A program made the position numbers and the translations under genes. Positions 1 to 8,640 of a stretch of 64,000 nucleotides of DNA are shown here, piece by piece; positions within the stretch are counted from its first letter, which is position 1, and each line of letters begins with the position of its first letter. Under the pieces are notes generated by a model. It did not search any database, was not told the DNA's origin, and saw only the letters and a program-made list of their open reading frames with translations. Source of the DNA: Cupriavidus necator N-1 (GTDB lineage Bacteria; Pseudomonadota; Gammaproteobacteria; Burkholderiales; Burkholderiaceae); the NCBI RefSeq assembly GCF_000219215.1, contig NC_015726.1, positions 3,038,001 to 3,102,000 on the forward strand, read 5' to 3'.

Positions 1-206
1 CCGCAGGCAAACGCCGCTGCCGCGCGCGGCAGCCGCAGTTCGCGCACGATCGCTGCGGCGGTGCCGGTGTCGGTGCCGCTGAGCGCAAGCCAGAGCTCGC
101 GCGCATCGAGCGGCACGCTGCCCAGCGCCAGCGACAACGCGAACGCCAGCAGCGCCGCGAGCGCCAGCACCAGCCAGATCGCCAGGGCGCGCCGGAACTC
201 AGACAT
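1..206 (-). CDS. FecCD-type ABC permease, N-terminal fragment (probable vitamin B12 permease BtuC)
   Basis: Partial gene: the start codon is at 206 and the gene runs off the left edge of the window, leaving about 68 residues. What is visible is a short cytoplasmic N-terminus (MSEFRRAL), a strongly hydrophobic Ala/Leu-rich first membrane segment at residues 8-31, and a segment ending in RELRLPRAAAA. An R-x-LRLPR motif after the first helix is typical of FecCD/BtuC permeases of metal-chelate importers. It starts 15 bp downstream of the btuB stop codon on the same strand and lies behind a cobalamin riboswitch, so corrinoid import is the likely role. A siderophore permease cannot be excluded from this fragment alone. 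Confidence 0.75.
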   Translation of the reverse strand, partial: MSEFRRALAIWLVLALAALLAFALSLALGSVPLDARELWLALSGTDTGTAAAIVRELRLPRAAAAFAC

Positions 207-221
207 GGCGCGCCCGTGCGC

Positions 222-2138
222 TCATCGCTGGCGCCAGCCCAGCGTGATGAAGCCCGCGCGCCCCTGGGTGTTGTAGGGGTAGGCGAGCTGGTAATCCTTG
301 TCGAACAGGTTTTCGACGCGGGCGGCGATGAACCATTGCTTGTCGATGTTGTAGCGGGCGTTCAGGTTGACGATACCGTATCCGCCCAGCCGGCGCGAGC
401 CGGCATCCATGCGCGACGACGACACCAGCCATTCGCCGCCGAAGCGCCAGTTGCCGAAATCACGGCCAACATCGAGCGCGGCATGGCGGCGCGCGCGGCG
501 CAGCAGCTGGGTGTTGGTCTGCTCGTCGACCGGGTTCTGGAAGGTCACGCTGGCGCCGAAGTCGGTGCCGTAGACGCTGGCGCGCCACGAGGCTTCGATG
601 CCCTGCACCTTGGCCTTGTTGACGTTCTGCGCCAGGAACATGCCGTTGGGCTGCTGCGCCGACACGATCAGGTCGTCGTAGCGCGTCTCGAAGGCGGTCA
701 CGCGCAGCAGGCCGGCGCTGGCGGTGGCGTACTGCACGCCGGCCTCGACCGACTTGGCACGTTCGGGCTGCAGGTTCGGCTGACCGAAGTTGGGGAAGTA
801 CAGCTCGTTGAAAGTCGGCGCGCGGAAGGCATTGCTGACGCTGGCGATCAGCTTGAGCGCATCGGTCACGTAGTAGCCGTAGCCGGCGCGGAAGCTGCCT
901 TGGTTGCCGAAGTCGGAATAGTGGTCGTTGCGCGCGTTGAGCTGCAGCTGGTGCTGGCCGATGCGCCCGTCATAGCCGCCGAACACCGAGAACACATTGC
1001 GCGTGGGCGCGCCGTAGGCGCTGGAGTCCAGCTCCTGCTGCAGGTAGTCGGTGCCGAACAGCAGCGTGTGGTTGGCGGCCAGCGCATACTCGTTCTGCCA
1101 GTTGAACTGGCGGTTGCGGGTATTGAAGGTGCCGTTGGGCCTGCCGTTGAGGAAGGTGTCGCTGCGGTCCTCGCTCTGCGACAGCTTGAAATGGGTGGAC
1201 CAGTCCGCCCCCACCTTGCCGTTGACGAAGGCCGACAGCGTGTACAGCTCGCTGTTGGTCCGGTTGTCGTCGGTCGGGCGGCCGAAGGCGCTGTCGAACG
1301 ACAGCTTGCTCTTCGAGTAGTAGCCGGTGAAGCCCGCGTCCCAGTTCGGCGCGAAGCGGTGCTTGACCTGGCCCGATACGCTCTGGTTCTCGTACGGGTT
1401 GTCGTTGGGATTGGCGCGCGGCGCCTGCTTCGTGTTGATCGACGAAAAGCCGTCGGTCTTGAACGCCGAGCCGGTCAGGTTGAACGAGGTATCGCCGACC
1501 TGGCCGCCATAGCCGACCGTGCCCTGGCGCGTGTTGTTGCTGCCGTATTCCACCTGCGCATTGGCCGCCGGCGCCTGGCCCGCCCCGCTCTTGGTGAAGA
1601 TCTGCACCACGCCGCCGATGGCGTCCGAGCCGTACAGCGCCGACACATTGCCCCGCACAACCTCGATGCGCTCGATCTGGTCGGGCAGGATATTGGCCAG
1701 TTGCGCGGTGCCGCTGCTCACGGACGATACCCGCACGCCGTCGATCAGGATCAGCGTCTGGTTGGAGTTGGCGCCGCGCATGAACAGGGTGGTGTTGCTG
1801 CCCATGCCGCCGTTGGTCGAGAACTCCACGCCGGCCTGGTTGCGCAGCAGCGTGCGCAGGTCGGGCGCCTGCGAGTTGACGATGTCCTGCTGCGTCACCA
1901 CCGTGGTGTGAGGCAGCGCCTCGGTAATGGCTTGCGCGGTACGGGTGGAGGTGACCACCACCGGCGCGAGCTGCGTGGTGTGGCTGTCGGGGCGGCTGCC
2001 AGTGCCGCTGTCGGCCGCTTGCGCGAACGAAGTGGCCGGAACCAGGGTGAACGAGGCGATGGCCGCCAGGATGGCGGGCACGGACGGACGCACCGCCGGG
2101 GTTGCCGGGCGGGTCGACCTGTGGAGCGATGAACGCAT
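222..2138 (-). CDS. btuB: TonB-dependent vitamin B12 receptor BtuB
   Basis: Outer-membrane TonB-dependent receptor of 638 residues, the usual BtuB size. Residues 1-39 form a signal peptide ending in SFA; a TonB-box-like PVVVTSTRT lies at about 59-67. The plug domain follows, with LRTLLRNQAGVEF, the LILIDGVRV motif and the IERIEVVRGNVSALYGSDAIGG signature region. The rest is beta-barrel with alternating aromatic strands, including the typical AFRAPTFNELYFP segment. The start at 2138 was chosen because it begins the signal peptide; earlier in-frame starts lie inside the riboswitch. Cobalamin specificity is inferred from the riboswitch directly upstream and the downstream FecCD permease, and is known biology for this arrangement. 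Confidence 0.9.
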   Translation of the reverse strand: MRSSLHRSTRPATPAVRPSVPAILAAIASFTLVPATSFAQAADSGTGSRPDSHTTQLAPVVVTSTRTAQAITEALPHTTVVTQQDIVNSQAPDLRTLLRNQAGVEFSTNGGMGSNTTLFMRGANSNQTLILIDGVRVSSVSSGTAQLANILPDQIERIEVVRGNVSALYGSDAIGGVVQIFTKSGAGQAPAANAQVEYGSNNTRQGTVGYGGQVGDTSFNLTGSAFKTDGFSSINTKQAPRANPNDNPYENQSVSGQVKHRFAPNWDAGFTGYYSKSKLSFDSAFGRPTDDNRTNSELYTLSAFVNGKVGADWSTHFKLSQSEDRSDTFLNGRPNGTFNTRNRQFNWQNEYALAANHTLLFGTDYLQQELDSSAYGAPTRNVFSVFGGYDGRIGQHQLQLNARNDHYSDFGNQGSFRAGYGYYVTDALKLIASVSNAFRAPTFNELYFPNFGQPNLQPERAKSVEAGVQYATASAGLLRVTAFETRYDDLIVSAQQPNGMFLAQNVNKAKVQGIEASWRASVYGTDFGASVTFQNPVDEQTNTQLLRRARRHAALDVGRDFGNWRFGGEWLVSSSRMDAGSRRLGGYGIVNLNARYNIDKQWFIAARVENLFDKDYQLAYPYNTQGRAGFITLGWRQR

Positions 2139-2224
2139 GATGCAGGACTGGATAGGAACGGCCGGGCCCGTTCCCCCGCGGACCATATGGCGATGAGGCG
2201 TGCCGCGCACGGGCGGCAGCCCGC

Positions 2225-2515
2225 GTTCAGGCCGGTATCCGGGCTGGCGACACTGGACCGGCGCCTTCCCGAACCTGCGGTTCAGTGGCGTGTGGCCGGT
2301 CCTGCGGTGCATGTGGCCGGGAATGGGATCCGGCCTTGCCAGCGGCGTTGCCGGCAGGCTGGCTGTCGGCGATGTCGGAGTCTGGCAGATGCACACCGCG
2401 GTCGCTTACCGTTGCGGGGGCAGCACAGGTTGGCCTGTCCGGCGCGCAGCCGGCCCGGCTCCCTGTTTCCCGTTGAACTGCCCTTTCGCCAGGGACGAAA
2501 AGGGCGAGCACCTGG
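2225..2515 (-). promoter_or_regulatory. Cobalamin riboswitch upstream of btuB
   Basis: Read on the minus strand, this leader holds recognisable conserved cobalamin-riboswitch blocks: GGGAAACAGGGAGCCGGG near 2475-2458, the core GCTGCCCCCGCAACGGTAAG near 2425-2406, GCCACTGAACC near 2289, GGGAAGGCGCCGG near 2269, and a closing GCCCGGATACCGGCC near 2243-2229. It ends about 90 nt before the btuB start, leaving room for an expression platform. Adenosylcobalamin binding would be expected to repress btuB. Exact ends are approximate. Confidence 0.9.
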
Positions 2516-2708
2516 AACGTGCGCGAGTCTAGGGCGTTTCGCCCCCCGCGTCAACGCGGCTGCCAGTAGTGCTTTGTCACAACTCTGGTGGCGTTTTAGG
2601 TGCAGAAGCCTGCAACTTCCACGCGGGTCGCCGGTCACAAACCCTTTCCTCCGCATTGTGCAAGCCGGCGCATCGGCTAGAATCGCGATACCTGACACTA
2701 CTCCCATC

Positions 2709-3041
2709 ATGACAGGCCCTATGCTCACCGAACTCGAACAACTGGCCGCCAAGATCGGGCGCGTGCTGCACCATGCGGACACCCTGGCGGCGGAGAACCA
2801 GCGGCTGCGCGACGAGATCGCCCGGCTGGAGGGCGAAGCCGCGCAGTTGCGCGGCGAGCGCGAGGCCATGGCCGCCGACCGCGAACTGCTCAATATCAAG
2901 ATCGAGGAAGCGCAGCTGCGCATCCAGTCCATCCTTGACAAGCTGCCGACTGCCAGCGACACGCGCCAGCTCGACCTGCTCGGCGAAGAGGCTGCGGCGC
3001 AGGACGCCGAGCCGCACAAGGCCCCCGGAGAACACGCATGA
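2709..3041 (+). CDS. ZapB-like coiled-coil cell-division accessory protein
   Basis: Small (110 aa) almost entirely helical protein. Residues 5-85 have heptad-type spacing (LEQLAAKIGRVLHHADTLAA, then EIARLEGEAAQLRGE), predicting a coiled coil like ZapB. The stop codon overlaps the zapA start (ATGA at 3038-3041), so the two are translationally coupled, which supports a divisome role next to FtsZ and ZapA. Similarity to ZapB is in architecture rather than an obvious sequence signature. A second ATG at 2721 (MLTELEQL) is an equally possible start, since neither has a strong ribosome-binding site. Confidence 0.7.
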   Translation: MTGPMLTELEQLAAKIGRVLHHADTLAAENQRLRDEIARLEGEAAQLRGEREAMAADRELLNIKIEEAQLRIQSILDKLPTASDTRQLDLLGEEAAAQDAEPHKAPGEHA

Positions 3042-3370
3042 GCAACAAGCAAGTCGAAGTCAATATCGCCGGCCAGCCCTACCGCTTCGCCATCGCGCCC
3101 GAGAACGAGGCCGCGCTGCTCGAAGCCGTGGCCTTGGTCGACACGCAAATGAACAAGCTGCGCAACGGCATCGCGGCCAAGGGCGTGGAGCGCGTGGCAG
3201 TCATGGCCGCCATCAGCATCGCCTCGGACCTGCTGTCGATGCAGCGCAAGCAGCAGGCCGAGGGCGCGATCCCGGTCGATGCCATCCGCGCGCGCATCCG
3301 CGAACTCAACGACCGCGCCGACGAGGCCCTGCGGCAATATGCGCACGTGGGCACCGGTACGCGCGGCTGA
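3038..3370 (+). CDS. zapA: Cell division protein ZapA
   Basis: 110 residues, normal ZapA length. The N-terminus KQVEVNIAGQPYRFAIAPENE is the ZapA beta-hairpin head, followed by AALVDTQMNKLR-type helix and a long C-terminal helix (VMAAISIASDLLSMQRK) that dimerises as a coiled coil. ZapA binds FtsZ and promotes protofilament bundling at mid-cell. Translation is coupled to the preceding zapB-like gene through a 4-nt overlap. 6S RNA lies downstream, an arrangement common in gamma- and betaproteobacteria. Confidence 0.93.
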   Translation: MSNKQVEVNIAGQPYRFAIAPENEAALLEAVALVDTQMNKLRNGIAAKGVERVAVMAAISIASDLLSMQRKQQAEGAIPVDAIRARIRELNDRADEALRQYAHVGTGTRG

Positions 3371-3439
3371 GCGATGACGCAGGGATGTGCTGCGGATGCC
3401 GCGCTGTCGCGCAAAATGTAACGATACGCGCGAGTGGAC

Positions 3440-3468
3440 TTGGTATGCCCTGCGACGCGGTGTATAGT
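3440..3468 (+). promoter_or_regulatory. Sigma-70 promoter candidate upstream of the 6S RNA
   Basis: TTGGTA at 3440-3445 and TATAGT at 3463-3468 are separated by exactly 17 bp, close to the sigma-70 consensus. A transcript would start near 3475, about 160 nt upstream of the mature 6S 5' end. It could produce a long 6S precursor that is then processed, as with the distal P2 promoter of E. coli ssrS. Inference from sequence only. Confidence 0.5.
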
Positions 3469-3561
3469 GTAGCCAGACTGCACGAGGCACCATAGATGTG
3501 CAGCGACAGGCCAGGTTATCGCGCCCGGCCGCCGTTCTTATCCCATCCTAGTCAGAAACGG

Positions 3562-3633
3562 CAAACGTCTGACATCCCGCACGCGGATCCGGTTTTCCGG
3601 GCACGATGATGCGCCTGGAAAGTCAGACGTTTG
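3562..3633. repeat. 12-bp inverted repeat flanking the 6S promoter region
   Basis: CAAACGTCTGAC at 3562-3573 is the exact reverse complement of GTCAGACGTTTG at 3622-3633, with a 48-nt spacer. The right arm ends just before the predicted 5' end of 6S RNA. It could be a hairpin in a precursor transcript used in processing, or paired protein-binding sites. Function unknown. Confidence 0.6.
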
Positions 3634-3636
3634 ACA

Positions 3637-3853
3637 GTTTCCCTGCCTGGTTCGTGAGGGTCATAAACTCCTTGAACCGATATGCATTGCATGGTGCGGG
3701 ATCATGTCGCGTGGGCGAGCGCGTCATCGCATTCATAGTCTGGGCCTGGCCTGGACTCCCTGAGTGGATGATGTACCCGAAATGCGACTTCCGCAGCCAC
3801 TCTGAACCTCACTTGGGTTCAGGATGCCGACCCAGCGGCCAAGGCGGGGACCC
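3637..3853 (+). ncRNA. ssrS: 6S RNA
   Basis: About 217 nt. The closing stem is visible: TTTCCCTGCCTGG at the 5' end pairs with CCAAGGCGGGGA at the 3' end with one bulge. The GGTTCGTGAGGGTC...CTCCTTGAACCGATA block matches the conserved 5' region, and TGCGACTTCCGCAGCC...CTTGGGTTCAGG matches the conserved 3' region of proteobacterial 6S RNA. 6S RNA mimics an open promoter and sequesters the sigma-70 RNA polymerase holoenzyme in stationary phase. Location directly after zapA agrees. Ends are approximate. Confidence 0.85.
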
Positions 3854-3856
3854 CTT

Positions 3857-3892
3857 AAAAAGGCGGTGGTTTTCTGAACCATCGCCTTTTTT
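3857..3892 (+). terminator. Intrinsic terminator after 6S RNA
   Basis: AAAAAGGCGGTGG pairs with CCATCGCCTTTTTT (one G-U pair), with a loop of about 11 nt and a T-run. It lies between the 6S 3' end and the EVE-domain gene. Confidence 0.85.
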
Positions 3893-3964
3893 CTTGCCTG
3901 CGCGTCCGCGTGCACACGCTGTGCACGCGGCGCCCTGATCTGCCTTCCATTCCTGAGCTGCGCC

Positions 3965-4447
<483 letters not shown>

Positions 4448-4499
4448 ACCCTGCCCGGCCGGCCCGGGCAAGGCTGATCACAACAACCCTGAAGACACG

Positions 4500-5324
4500 A
4501 TGCAGTTCGACAACCTGCCGGTGCTGGTTCCTGCCCTGCTTGCCCTGGGCGCTTTCACCGGCTTCTGCGCCGGGCTGCTCGGCGTCGGCGGCGGCATGAT
4601 GATGGTGCCCTTCCTGACGCTGCTGTTCACCAGCCTGGGCTTTGCCGACGAGGCCATCGTCCATATGGCGATCGCCACCTCGATGGGCACCATCCTGTTC
4701 ACCTCATTGTCGTCCGTGCGCGCCCACCACCAGCGCGGCGCGGTGCGCTGGCCGATCGTGCTGGCGCTGGCGCCGGGCATCGTGCTCGGCGGCATGATCG
4801 GCGGCGGCAAGGTGTTCGCGGCGCTCAAGACCAGCTGGCTGTCGCTTGCCTTTGCCGGCTTCGTCGGATTTTCCGCGCTGCAGATGCTGCGCAACCGTCG
4901 CCCCAAGCCCGGCCGGCAGCTGCCCGGCTTTGCCGGCATGGCAGGCGCGGGCGGCGTGATCGGCTTCCTGTCCAGCCTGGTGGGCGCGGGCGGCGCCTTT
5001 GTCTCGGTGCCGTTCATGACCTGGTGCAACGTGCCGATCCACAACGCGGTGGCCACCTCAGCCGCGCTCGGCTTCCCGATCGCCGCGGCCAGCGTGGCCG
5101 GCTATGTCTGGAGCGGCTGGCAGATGCCGGGACTGCCGGCGGGATCGCTCGGCTATCTCTACCTGCCGGCCCTGCTGGTGATCGCCGCCGCCAGCGTGAT
5201 GACCGCGCCGCTGGGCGCGCGCACCGCGCACCGGATGGATGTGGGCCAGTTGCGCAAGGTCTTTGCCGTGCTGCTGCTGTGCCTGGCAAGCTATATGTTG
5301 TGGAAGGCCTGGCAGGCATTCTGA
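4500..5324 (+). CDS. TauE/SafE family membrane transporter
   Basis: 274 residues, polytopic inner-membrane protein with about eight hydrophobic segments. Both family half-repeats are visible: GFCAGLLGVGGGMMMVPFL near residue 20-40 and GFLSSLVGAGGAFVSVPFM near 155-175. The family exports sulfite, sulfoacetate or related organosulfur anions, but many members are unassigned. No sulfur-metabolism gene is adjacent here (the cys operon with its own TauE is 26 kb away), so the substrate is open. Confidence 0.85.
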   Translation: MQFDNLPVLVPALLALGAFTGFCAGLLGVGGGMMMVPFLTLLFTSLGFADEAIVHMAIATSMGTILFTSLSSVRAHHQRGAVRWPIVLALAPGIVLGGMIGGGKVFAALKTSWLSLAFAGFVGFSALQMLRNRRPKPGRQLPGFAGMAGAGGVIGFLSSLVGAGGAFVSVPFMTWCNVPIHNAVATSAALGFPIAAASVAGYVWSGWQMPGLPAGSLGYLYLPALLVIAAASVMTAPLGARTAHRMDVGQLRKVFAVLLLCLASYMLWKAWQAF

Positions 5325-5437
5325 CCCGGACGGGGGAGGCGCGCCCGCCCGGCTTCGCAACAATCGTTTGCAATGTCGCGGAACGATCGGGCACCCGGGC
5401 ACGTCTGATACCCATCACGTTCGAACAAGAGAACAAC

Positions 5438-6136
5438 ATGAAACAATGGCTTGCCGCCACCCTGCTGGGCACTACCGCCATCGTCGCCTCGGCGCACGGT
5501 GGCCCCACTGAAACGCCGTCGGGCGTACTGTCGCTGAGCGCGCAGGCAGTCACCGAAGTGCCGACCGATATCGTGCACCTGACGCTTGCCGCGGAGCAGG
5601 AAGGCGCTGAACCGGCCGCGATTTCCTCGGGCCTGTCGGCCCGGACCCAGGCCGTCATCACGCAGGCGCGCCGCGTCCAGGGTGTGACCGCCGAGTCGGG
5701 CGGCTTCACCATTCACCCGAATACCGACCGCAACGGCCGCATCAGCACCTGGCGCGGGCGTTCCGAAGTCATCCTGAAGTCGCGCGATTTCTCGGCCGTG
5801 TCCAAGCTCGCCGGCGAGCTGGCCAGCCAGATGCAGGTGCAGAACATCGCCTTCTCGCTGTCGCGCGAAGCGCGCGAGGCGGCCGAAGCCAAGCTGGCCG
5901 AGCAGGCCATCGCCTCGTTCCGCGGCAAGGCGCAGTCGACCACCAAGCTGTTCGGCTACAACAGCTACACCATCCGCGAAGTCAGCCTGAATGAAACCGG
6001 CGTGGTGCCGCCGATGCCGCGCATGTACGGTGCTGCCAAGGCCATGATGGCCGACGCTGCGGTGCCGGTGCCGGTTGAGGGCGGCAAGACGCAGGTGACG
6101 GTGTCGGTCAACGGCTCCGTGCAGATGCTGAAGTAA
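5438..6136 (+). CDS. SIMPL-domain (DUF541) periplasmic protein
   Basis: 232 residues with a signal peptide at 1-19 (MKQWLAATLLGTTAIVASA), so periplasmic. The mature part begins GVLSLSAQAVTEVPTDIVHLTL, the N-terminal strand pattern of SIMPL/DUF541 proteins, and ends with TQVTVSVNGSVQML, the matching C-terminal strand. Family members form oligomeric periplasmic assemblies (BP26, YggE); YggE is linked to oxidative stress tolerance. The specific role is unknown. The start at 5438 was taken because it opens the signal peptide. Confidence 0.85.
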   Translation: MKQWLAATLLGTTAIVASAHGGPTETPSGVLSLSAQAVTEVPTDIVHLTLAAEQEGAEPAAISSGLSARTQAVITQARRVQGVTAESGGFTIHPNTDRNGRISTWRGRSEVILKSRDFSAVSKLAGELASQMQVQNIAFSLSREAREAAEAKLAEQAIASFRGKAQSTTKLFGYNSYTIREVSLNETGVVPPMPRMYGAAKAMMADAAVPVPVEGGKTQVTVSVNGSVQMLK

Positions 6137-6140
6137 GACA

Positions 6141-6172
6141 GCCGCGCCCTGCGCCATCGCGCAGGGCGCGGC
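6141..6172. terminator. Strong hairpin between convergent genes
   Basis: GCCGCGCCCTGCGC at 6141-6154 and its exact reverse complement at 6159-6172 form a 14-bp stem with a 4-nt loop. It lies between the convergent SIMPL and malonyl-CoA synthetase stop codons. There is no T-run, so it may act as a weak bidirectional terminator or an mRNA 3' end stabiliser. Confidence 0.55.
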
Positions 6173-6186
6173 CATCATCACTGCGC

Positions 6187-7740
6187 TCAGAGCGTCGAGA
6201 ACTGCTCGCGCAGCACGTTCTTCTGCACCTTGCCCATGGTATTGCGCGGCAGCTCGTCCACCACGTGCACGCGCTTGGGCACCTTGAAGTTGGCAATGTG
6301 GCCCTTGAGCGTGCCGATCAGCGCCGCCTCGTCGATTTCCGCACCCGGCTTGCGTACCACCACCGCCACCACCGCCTCGCCGAAATCCGCGTGCGGCACG
6401 CCGATCACGGCGCTCTCGGCCACGCCCGGCATCTCGTCGATAAAGCTCTCGATTTCCTTCGGGTAGACGTTGTAGCCGCCCGAGATGATCAGGTCCTTGC
6501 TGCGTCCGACGATGGTCAGGTAGTTGTCGGGCACCGCGCGCTCGCCGGCCTGGCTGACAATGGCGCCGCCGAAGCGGCCGACGTCGCCGGTCTTGAACCA
6601 GCCGTCCTCCGTGAACTCTTCCCTGGTCTTCTCCGGCATGCGCCAGTAGCCCTTGAACACGTTCGGGCCCTTAACCTCGACATTGCCGATCTCTCCCGGC
6701 GCGCACGGCTGGCCCTCGCCATCGACCACGCGCACCGACACGCCCGGCAGCGGCATGCCGACGGTGCCGCCGATGCGCTCGCCCAGCGCGGCATCGTACG
6801 GGTTGGACACCAGCATCACGGTCTCGCTCATGCCGTAGCGTTCCAGGATGGTATGGCCGGTGCGCTCGCGGAAGGCATCGAAGGTCTCCAGCAGCAGCGG
6901 CGCCGAGCCCGACACGAACAGCCGCATGCGGCGGCAGGTGTCGTCGTCGAAGCGCGGCTCCTGCAGCATGCGCACGTAGTAGGTCGGCACGCCCATCATC
7001 ACCGTGCAGCGCGGCAGGAATTTCAGCACCTGCGCCATGTCCAGCCTGGGTGCCCAGATCATCTTGGCACCGGCCAGCAGCGCGCCGTGCGAGGCCACGA
7101 ACAGGCCGTGCACGTGGAAGATCGGCAGCATGTGCAGCAGCACGTCGTCGCTGCGCCAGCCCCAGAATTCATGCAGCGTCTGCGCATTGGAGGCCAGGTT
7201 GCGGTGCGTCAGCATCGCGCCCTTGCTGCGGCCGGTGGTACCGGAGGTGTAGAGAATGGCGGCAAGGTCGTCATCCTGGCGTGCGACCGTCTCGAAGGCA
7301 TCCGACTTGCCCGCGGCACGCGACAGCAGCGAGCCGCTGCGGTCGTCGTCCAGCGTGAAGACGTGGTTGACGCCGTGGCGGAACGCCACCTTGGACACCC
7401 AGCCGAAATTCTTGCTGCTGCACACCACCACCGACGGCTCGGCATTGCCGACAAAGTAGTCGATCTCTGCCTCCTGGTAGGCGGTGTTCAGCGGCAGGTA
7501 GACGTAGCCGGCGCGCAGCGTGGCCAGGTACAGGAACAGCGCTTCGGGGGACTTCTCCACCTGCACGGCCACGCGAGCGCCTTCGGGCAGTTGCAGCGAG
7601 GCCAGCAGGCTGGCCAGCTTGGCAGTGGCGCGGTCAAGGTCGTCCCAGCTGTAGTACAGCCCGTCATGCGTCTCGATGCAGCAGGCGGTGCGGTCGGCGG
7701 GGAAGCGGGATTCGAACAGGGCGAACAGGTTGGCGTTCAT
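6187..7740 (-). CDS. matB: Malonyl-CoA synthetase (malonate-CoA ligase)
   Basis: 517-residue member of the acyl-adenylate-forming superfamily. The AMP-binding P-loop LYTSGTTGRSKGAM is at about 163-176, followed by LPIFHVHGLF, ERYGMSET and the GWFKTGDVG motif. The C-terminal swivel domain ends with the catalytic lysine segment RNTMGKVQK. Malonate-type specificity (malonate + CoA + ATP to malonyl-CoA) is inferred from overall MatB resemblance, the short length and the malonyl-CoA decarboxylase in the same cluster. It is the promoter-distal gene of the minus-strand malonate cluster. Confidence 0.85.
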   Translation of the reverse strand: MNANLFALFESRFPADRTACCIETHDGLYYSWDDLDRATAKLASLLASLQLPEGARVAVQVEKSPEALFLYLATLRAGYVYLPLNTAYQEAEIDYFVGNAEPSVVVCSSKNFGWVSKVAFRHGVNHVFTLDDDRSGSLLSRAAGKSDAFETVARQDDDLAAILYTSGTTGRSKGAMLTHRNLASNAQTLHEFWGWRSDDVLLHMLPIFHVHGLFVASHGALLAGAKMIWAPRLDMAQVLKFLPRCTVMMGVPTYYVRMLQEPRFDDDTCRRMRLFVSGSAPLLLETFDAFRERTGHTILERYGMSETVMLVSNPYDAALGERIGGTVGMPLPGVSVRVVDGEGQPCAPGEIGNVEVKGPNVFKGYWRMPEKTREEFTEDGWFKTGDVGRFGGAIVSQAGERAVPDNYLTIVGRSKDLIISGGYNVYPKEIESFIDEMPGVAESAVIGVPHADFGEAVVAVVVRKPGAEIDEAALIGTLKGHIANFKVPKRVHVVDELPRNTMGKVQKNVLREQFSTL

Positions 7741-7813
7741 GTCGGGGATCGAACGAAAGGCTAAGGAAAACGAAGAAAACAATCGCGCGTGGAAGCAGTC
7801 ATGGCGGCGTGCC

Positions 7814-8596
7814 CTACTCCCCACGGAACTGCGGTGGCCGGCGCGCGAGGAAGGCGGCCACCCCTTCCGCGTGGTCCGCGCCTGCGGCGTAGGCAAAATG
7901 CGCGTCCAGCTCGGCGGGCGACAGCGGTGCCGGCAGCGGCGCCAGCCGGCGGATGGTGGCCTTGTTGATGCGGGCGGCGACGGGCGCGCCCGCGGCTATG
8001 CGGCGCACCGTGGCATCGACCTCCGCGGCCAGCGCGCCGGGCTCGACCACGCGGGTCAGCAGCCCTTTGTCGCGCGCCTCGGCGGCGTCGAAGACCCGGC
8101 CTTCCAGCAGGATCTCCAGCGCGGCGGCGCGGCCCGCCAGCGCCAGCAGGCCCTGCAGTTCGCCGGGCGCCATCGGGAAGCCCAGGCGGTTGATCGGCAC
8201 GCCGAAGCGGCTGTCCGAGGCGGCGATGCGCAGGTCGCAGTGGCTGGCGATTTCCAGCCCGCCGCCCACGCAGACGCCTTCAATCATCGCCACGGTGGGG
8301 TGCGTGCATTGCGCCACCGCCGCCAGTGCCGGCGCGATGGTAGCCATGTGATAGTGGCGCACCGCGGCCTCGTCGGCGCGCTCTGCCGGGAACTCGGCGA
8401 TGTCGGCGCCGGCGGCAAAGTTGCCGTCGGCACCGCGCACCACCACGCAGCGCAGCGAAGTATCGGCGGACAGGCGCGCAAAGCCCGCGGCCAGCTCGCG
8501 CCACATCTGCGCGGAAATGGCGTTGAGCTTGCCCGCGTGCGACAGCGTCACGGTGGCGGTGGTGCCCTGCGTGGCGAACAATACGGTGCCGCTCAT
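7814..8596 (-). CDS. Enoyl-CoA hydratase/isomerase (crotonase) family protein
   Basis: 260 residues of crotonase fold. The first oxyanion-hole region NFAAGADIAEF is at about 63-73; the second, VCVGGGLEIASHCDLRIA, carries the Glu equivalent to crotonase Glu144. The position of the second catalytic acid (Glu164 in FGQPEI of crotonase) reads FGVPINRLG, so that acid is absent. Classical hydration of enoyl-CoA is therefore doubtful; isomerase, hydrolase or decarboxylase-like chemistry on malonyl- or methylmalonyl-CoA is possible. It sits between matB and the Bug receptor gene. The start at 8596 has GGGGG 8 nt upstream; an earlier ATG at 8614 is less likely. Confidence 0.82.
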   Translation of the reverse strand: MSGTVLFATQGTTATVTLSHAGKLNAISAQMWRELAAGFARLSADTSLRCVVVRGADGNFAAGADIAEFPAERADEAAVRHYHMATIAPALAAVAQCTHPTVAMIEGVCVGGGLEIASHCDLRIAASDSRFGVPINRLGFPMAPGELQGLLALAGRAAALEILLEGRVFDAAEARDKGLLTRVVEPGALAAEVDATVRRIAAGAPVAARINKATIRRLAPLPAPLSPAELDAHFAYAAGADHAEGVAAFLARRPPQFRGE

Positions 8597-8640
8597 CGCC
8601 GCGCCCCCTTGCATCGGATCAGCGTTGACATGGCGCCCCG

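Noticed and set aside
216..2132. 638-codon open frame on the plus strand opposite btuB
   Set aside because: Mirror of the btuB frame in GC-rich DNA; the translation is low-complexity Val/Arg/Ala-rich with no motif, whereas the minus-strand frame is a clear TonB-dependent receptor with a riboswitch.
2187..3041. Extended zapB-like frame starting inside the btuB riboswitch
   Set aside because: The upstream 170 codons are Arg/Pro-rich and cross the riboswitch; the recognisable coiled-coil protein begins at 2709 or 2721.
4500..5324. Assigning the first TauE/SafE protein as a sulfite exporter
   Set aside because: No sulfur gene is adjacent and the family is broad; only the family-level call is supported.
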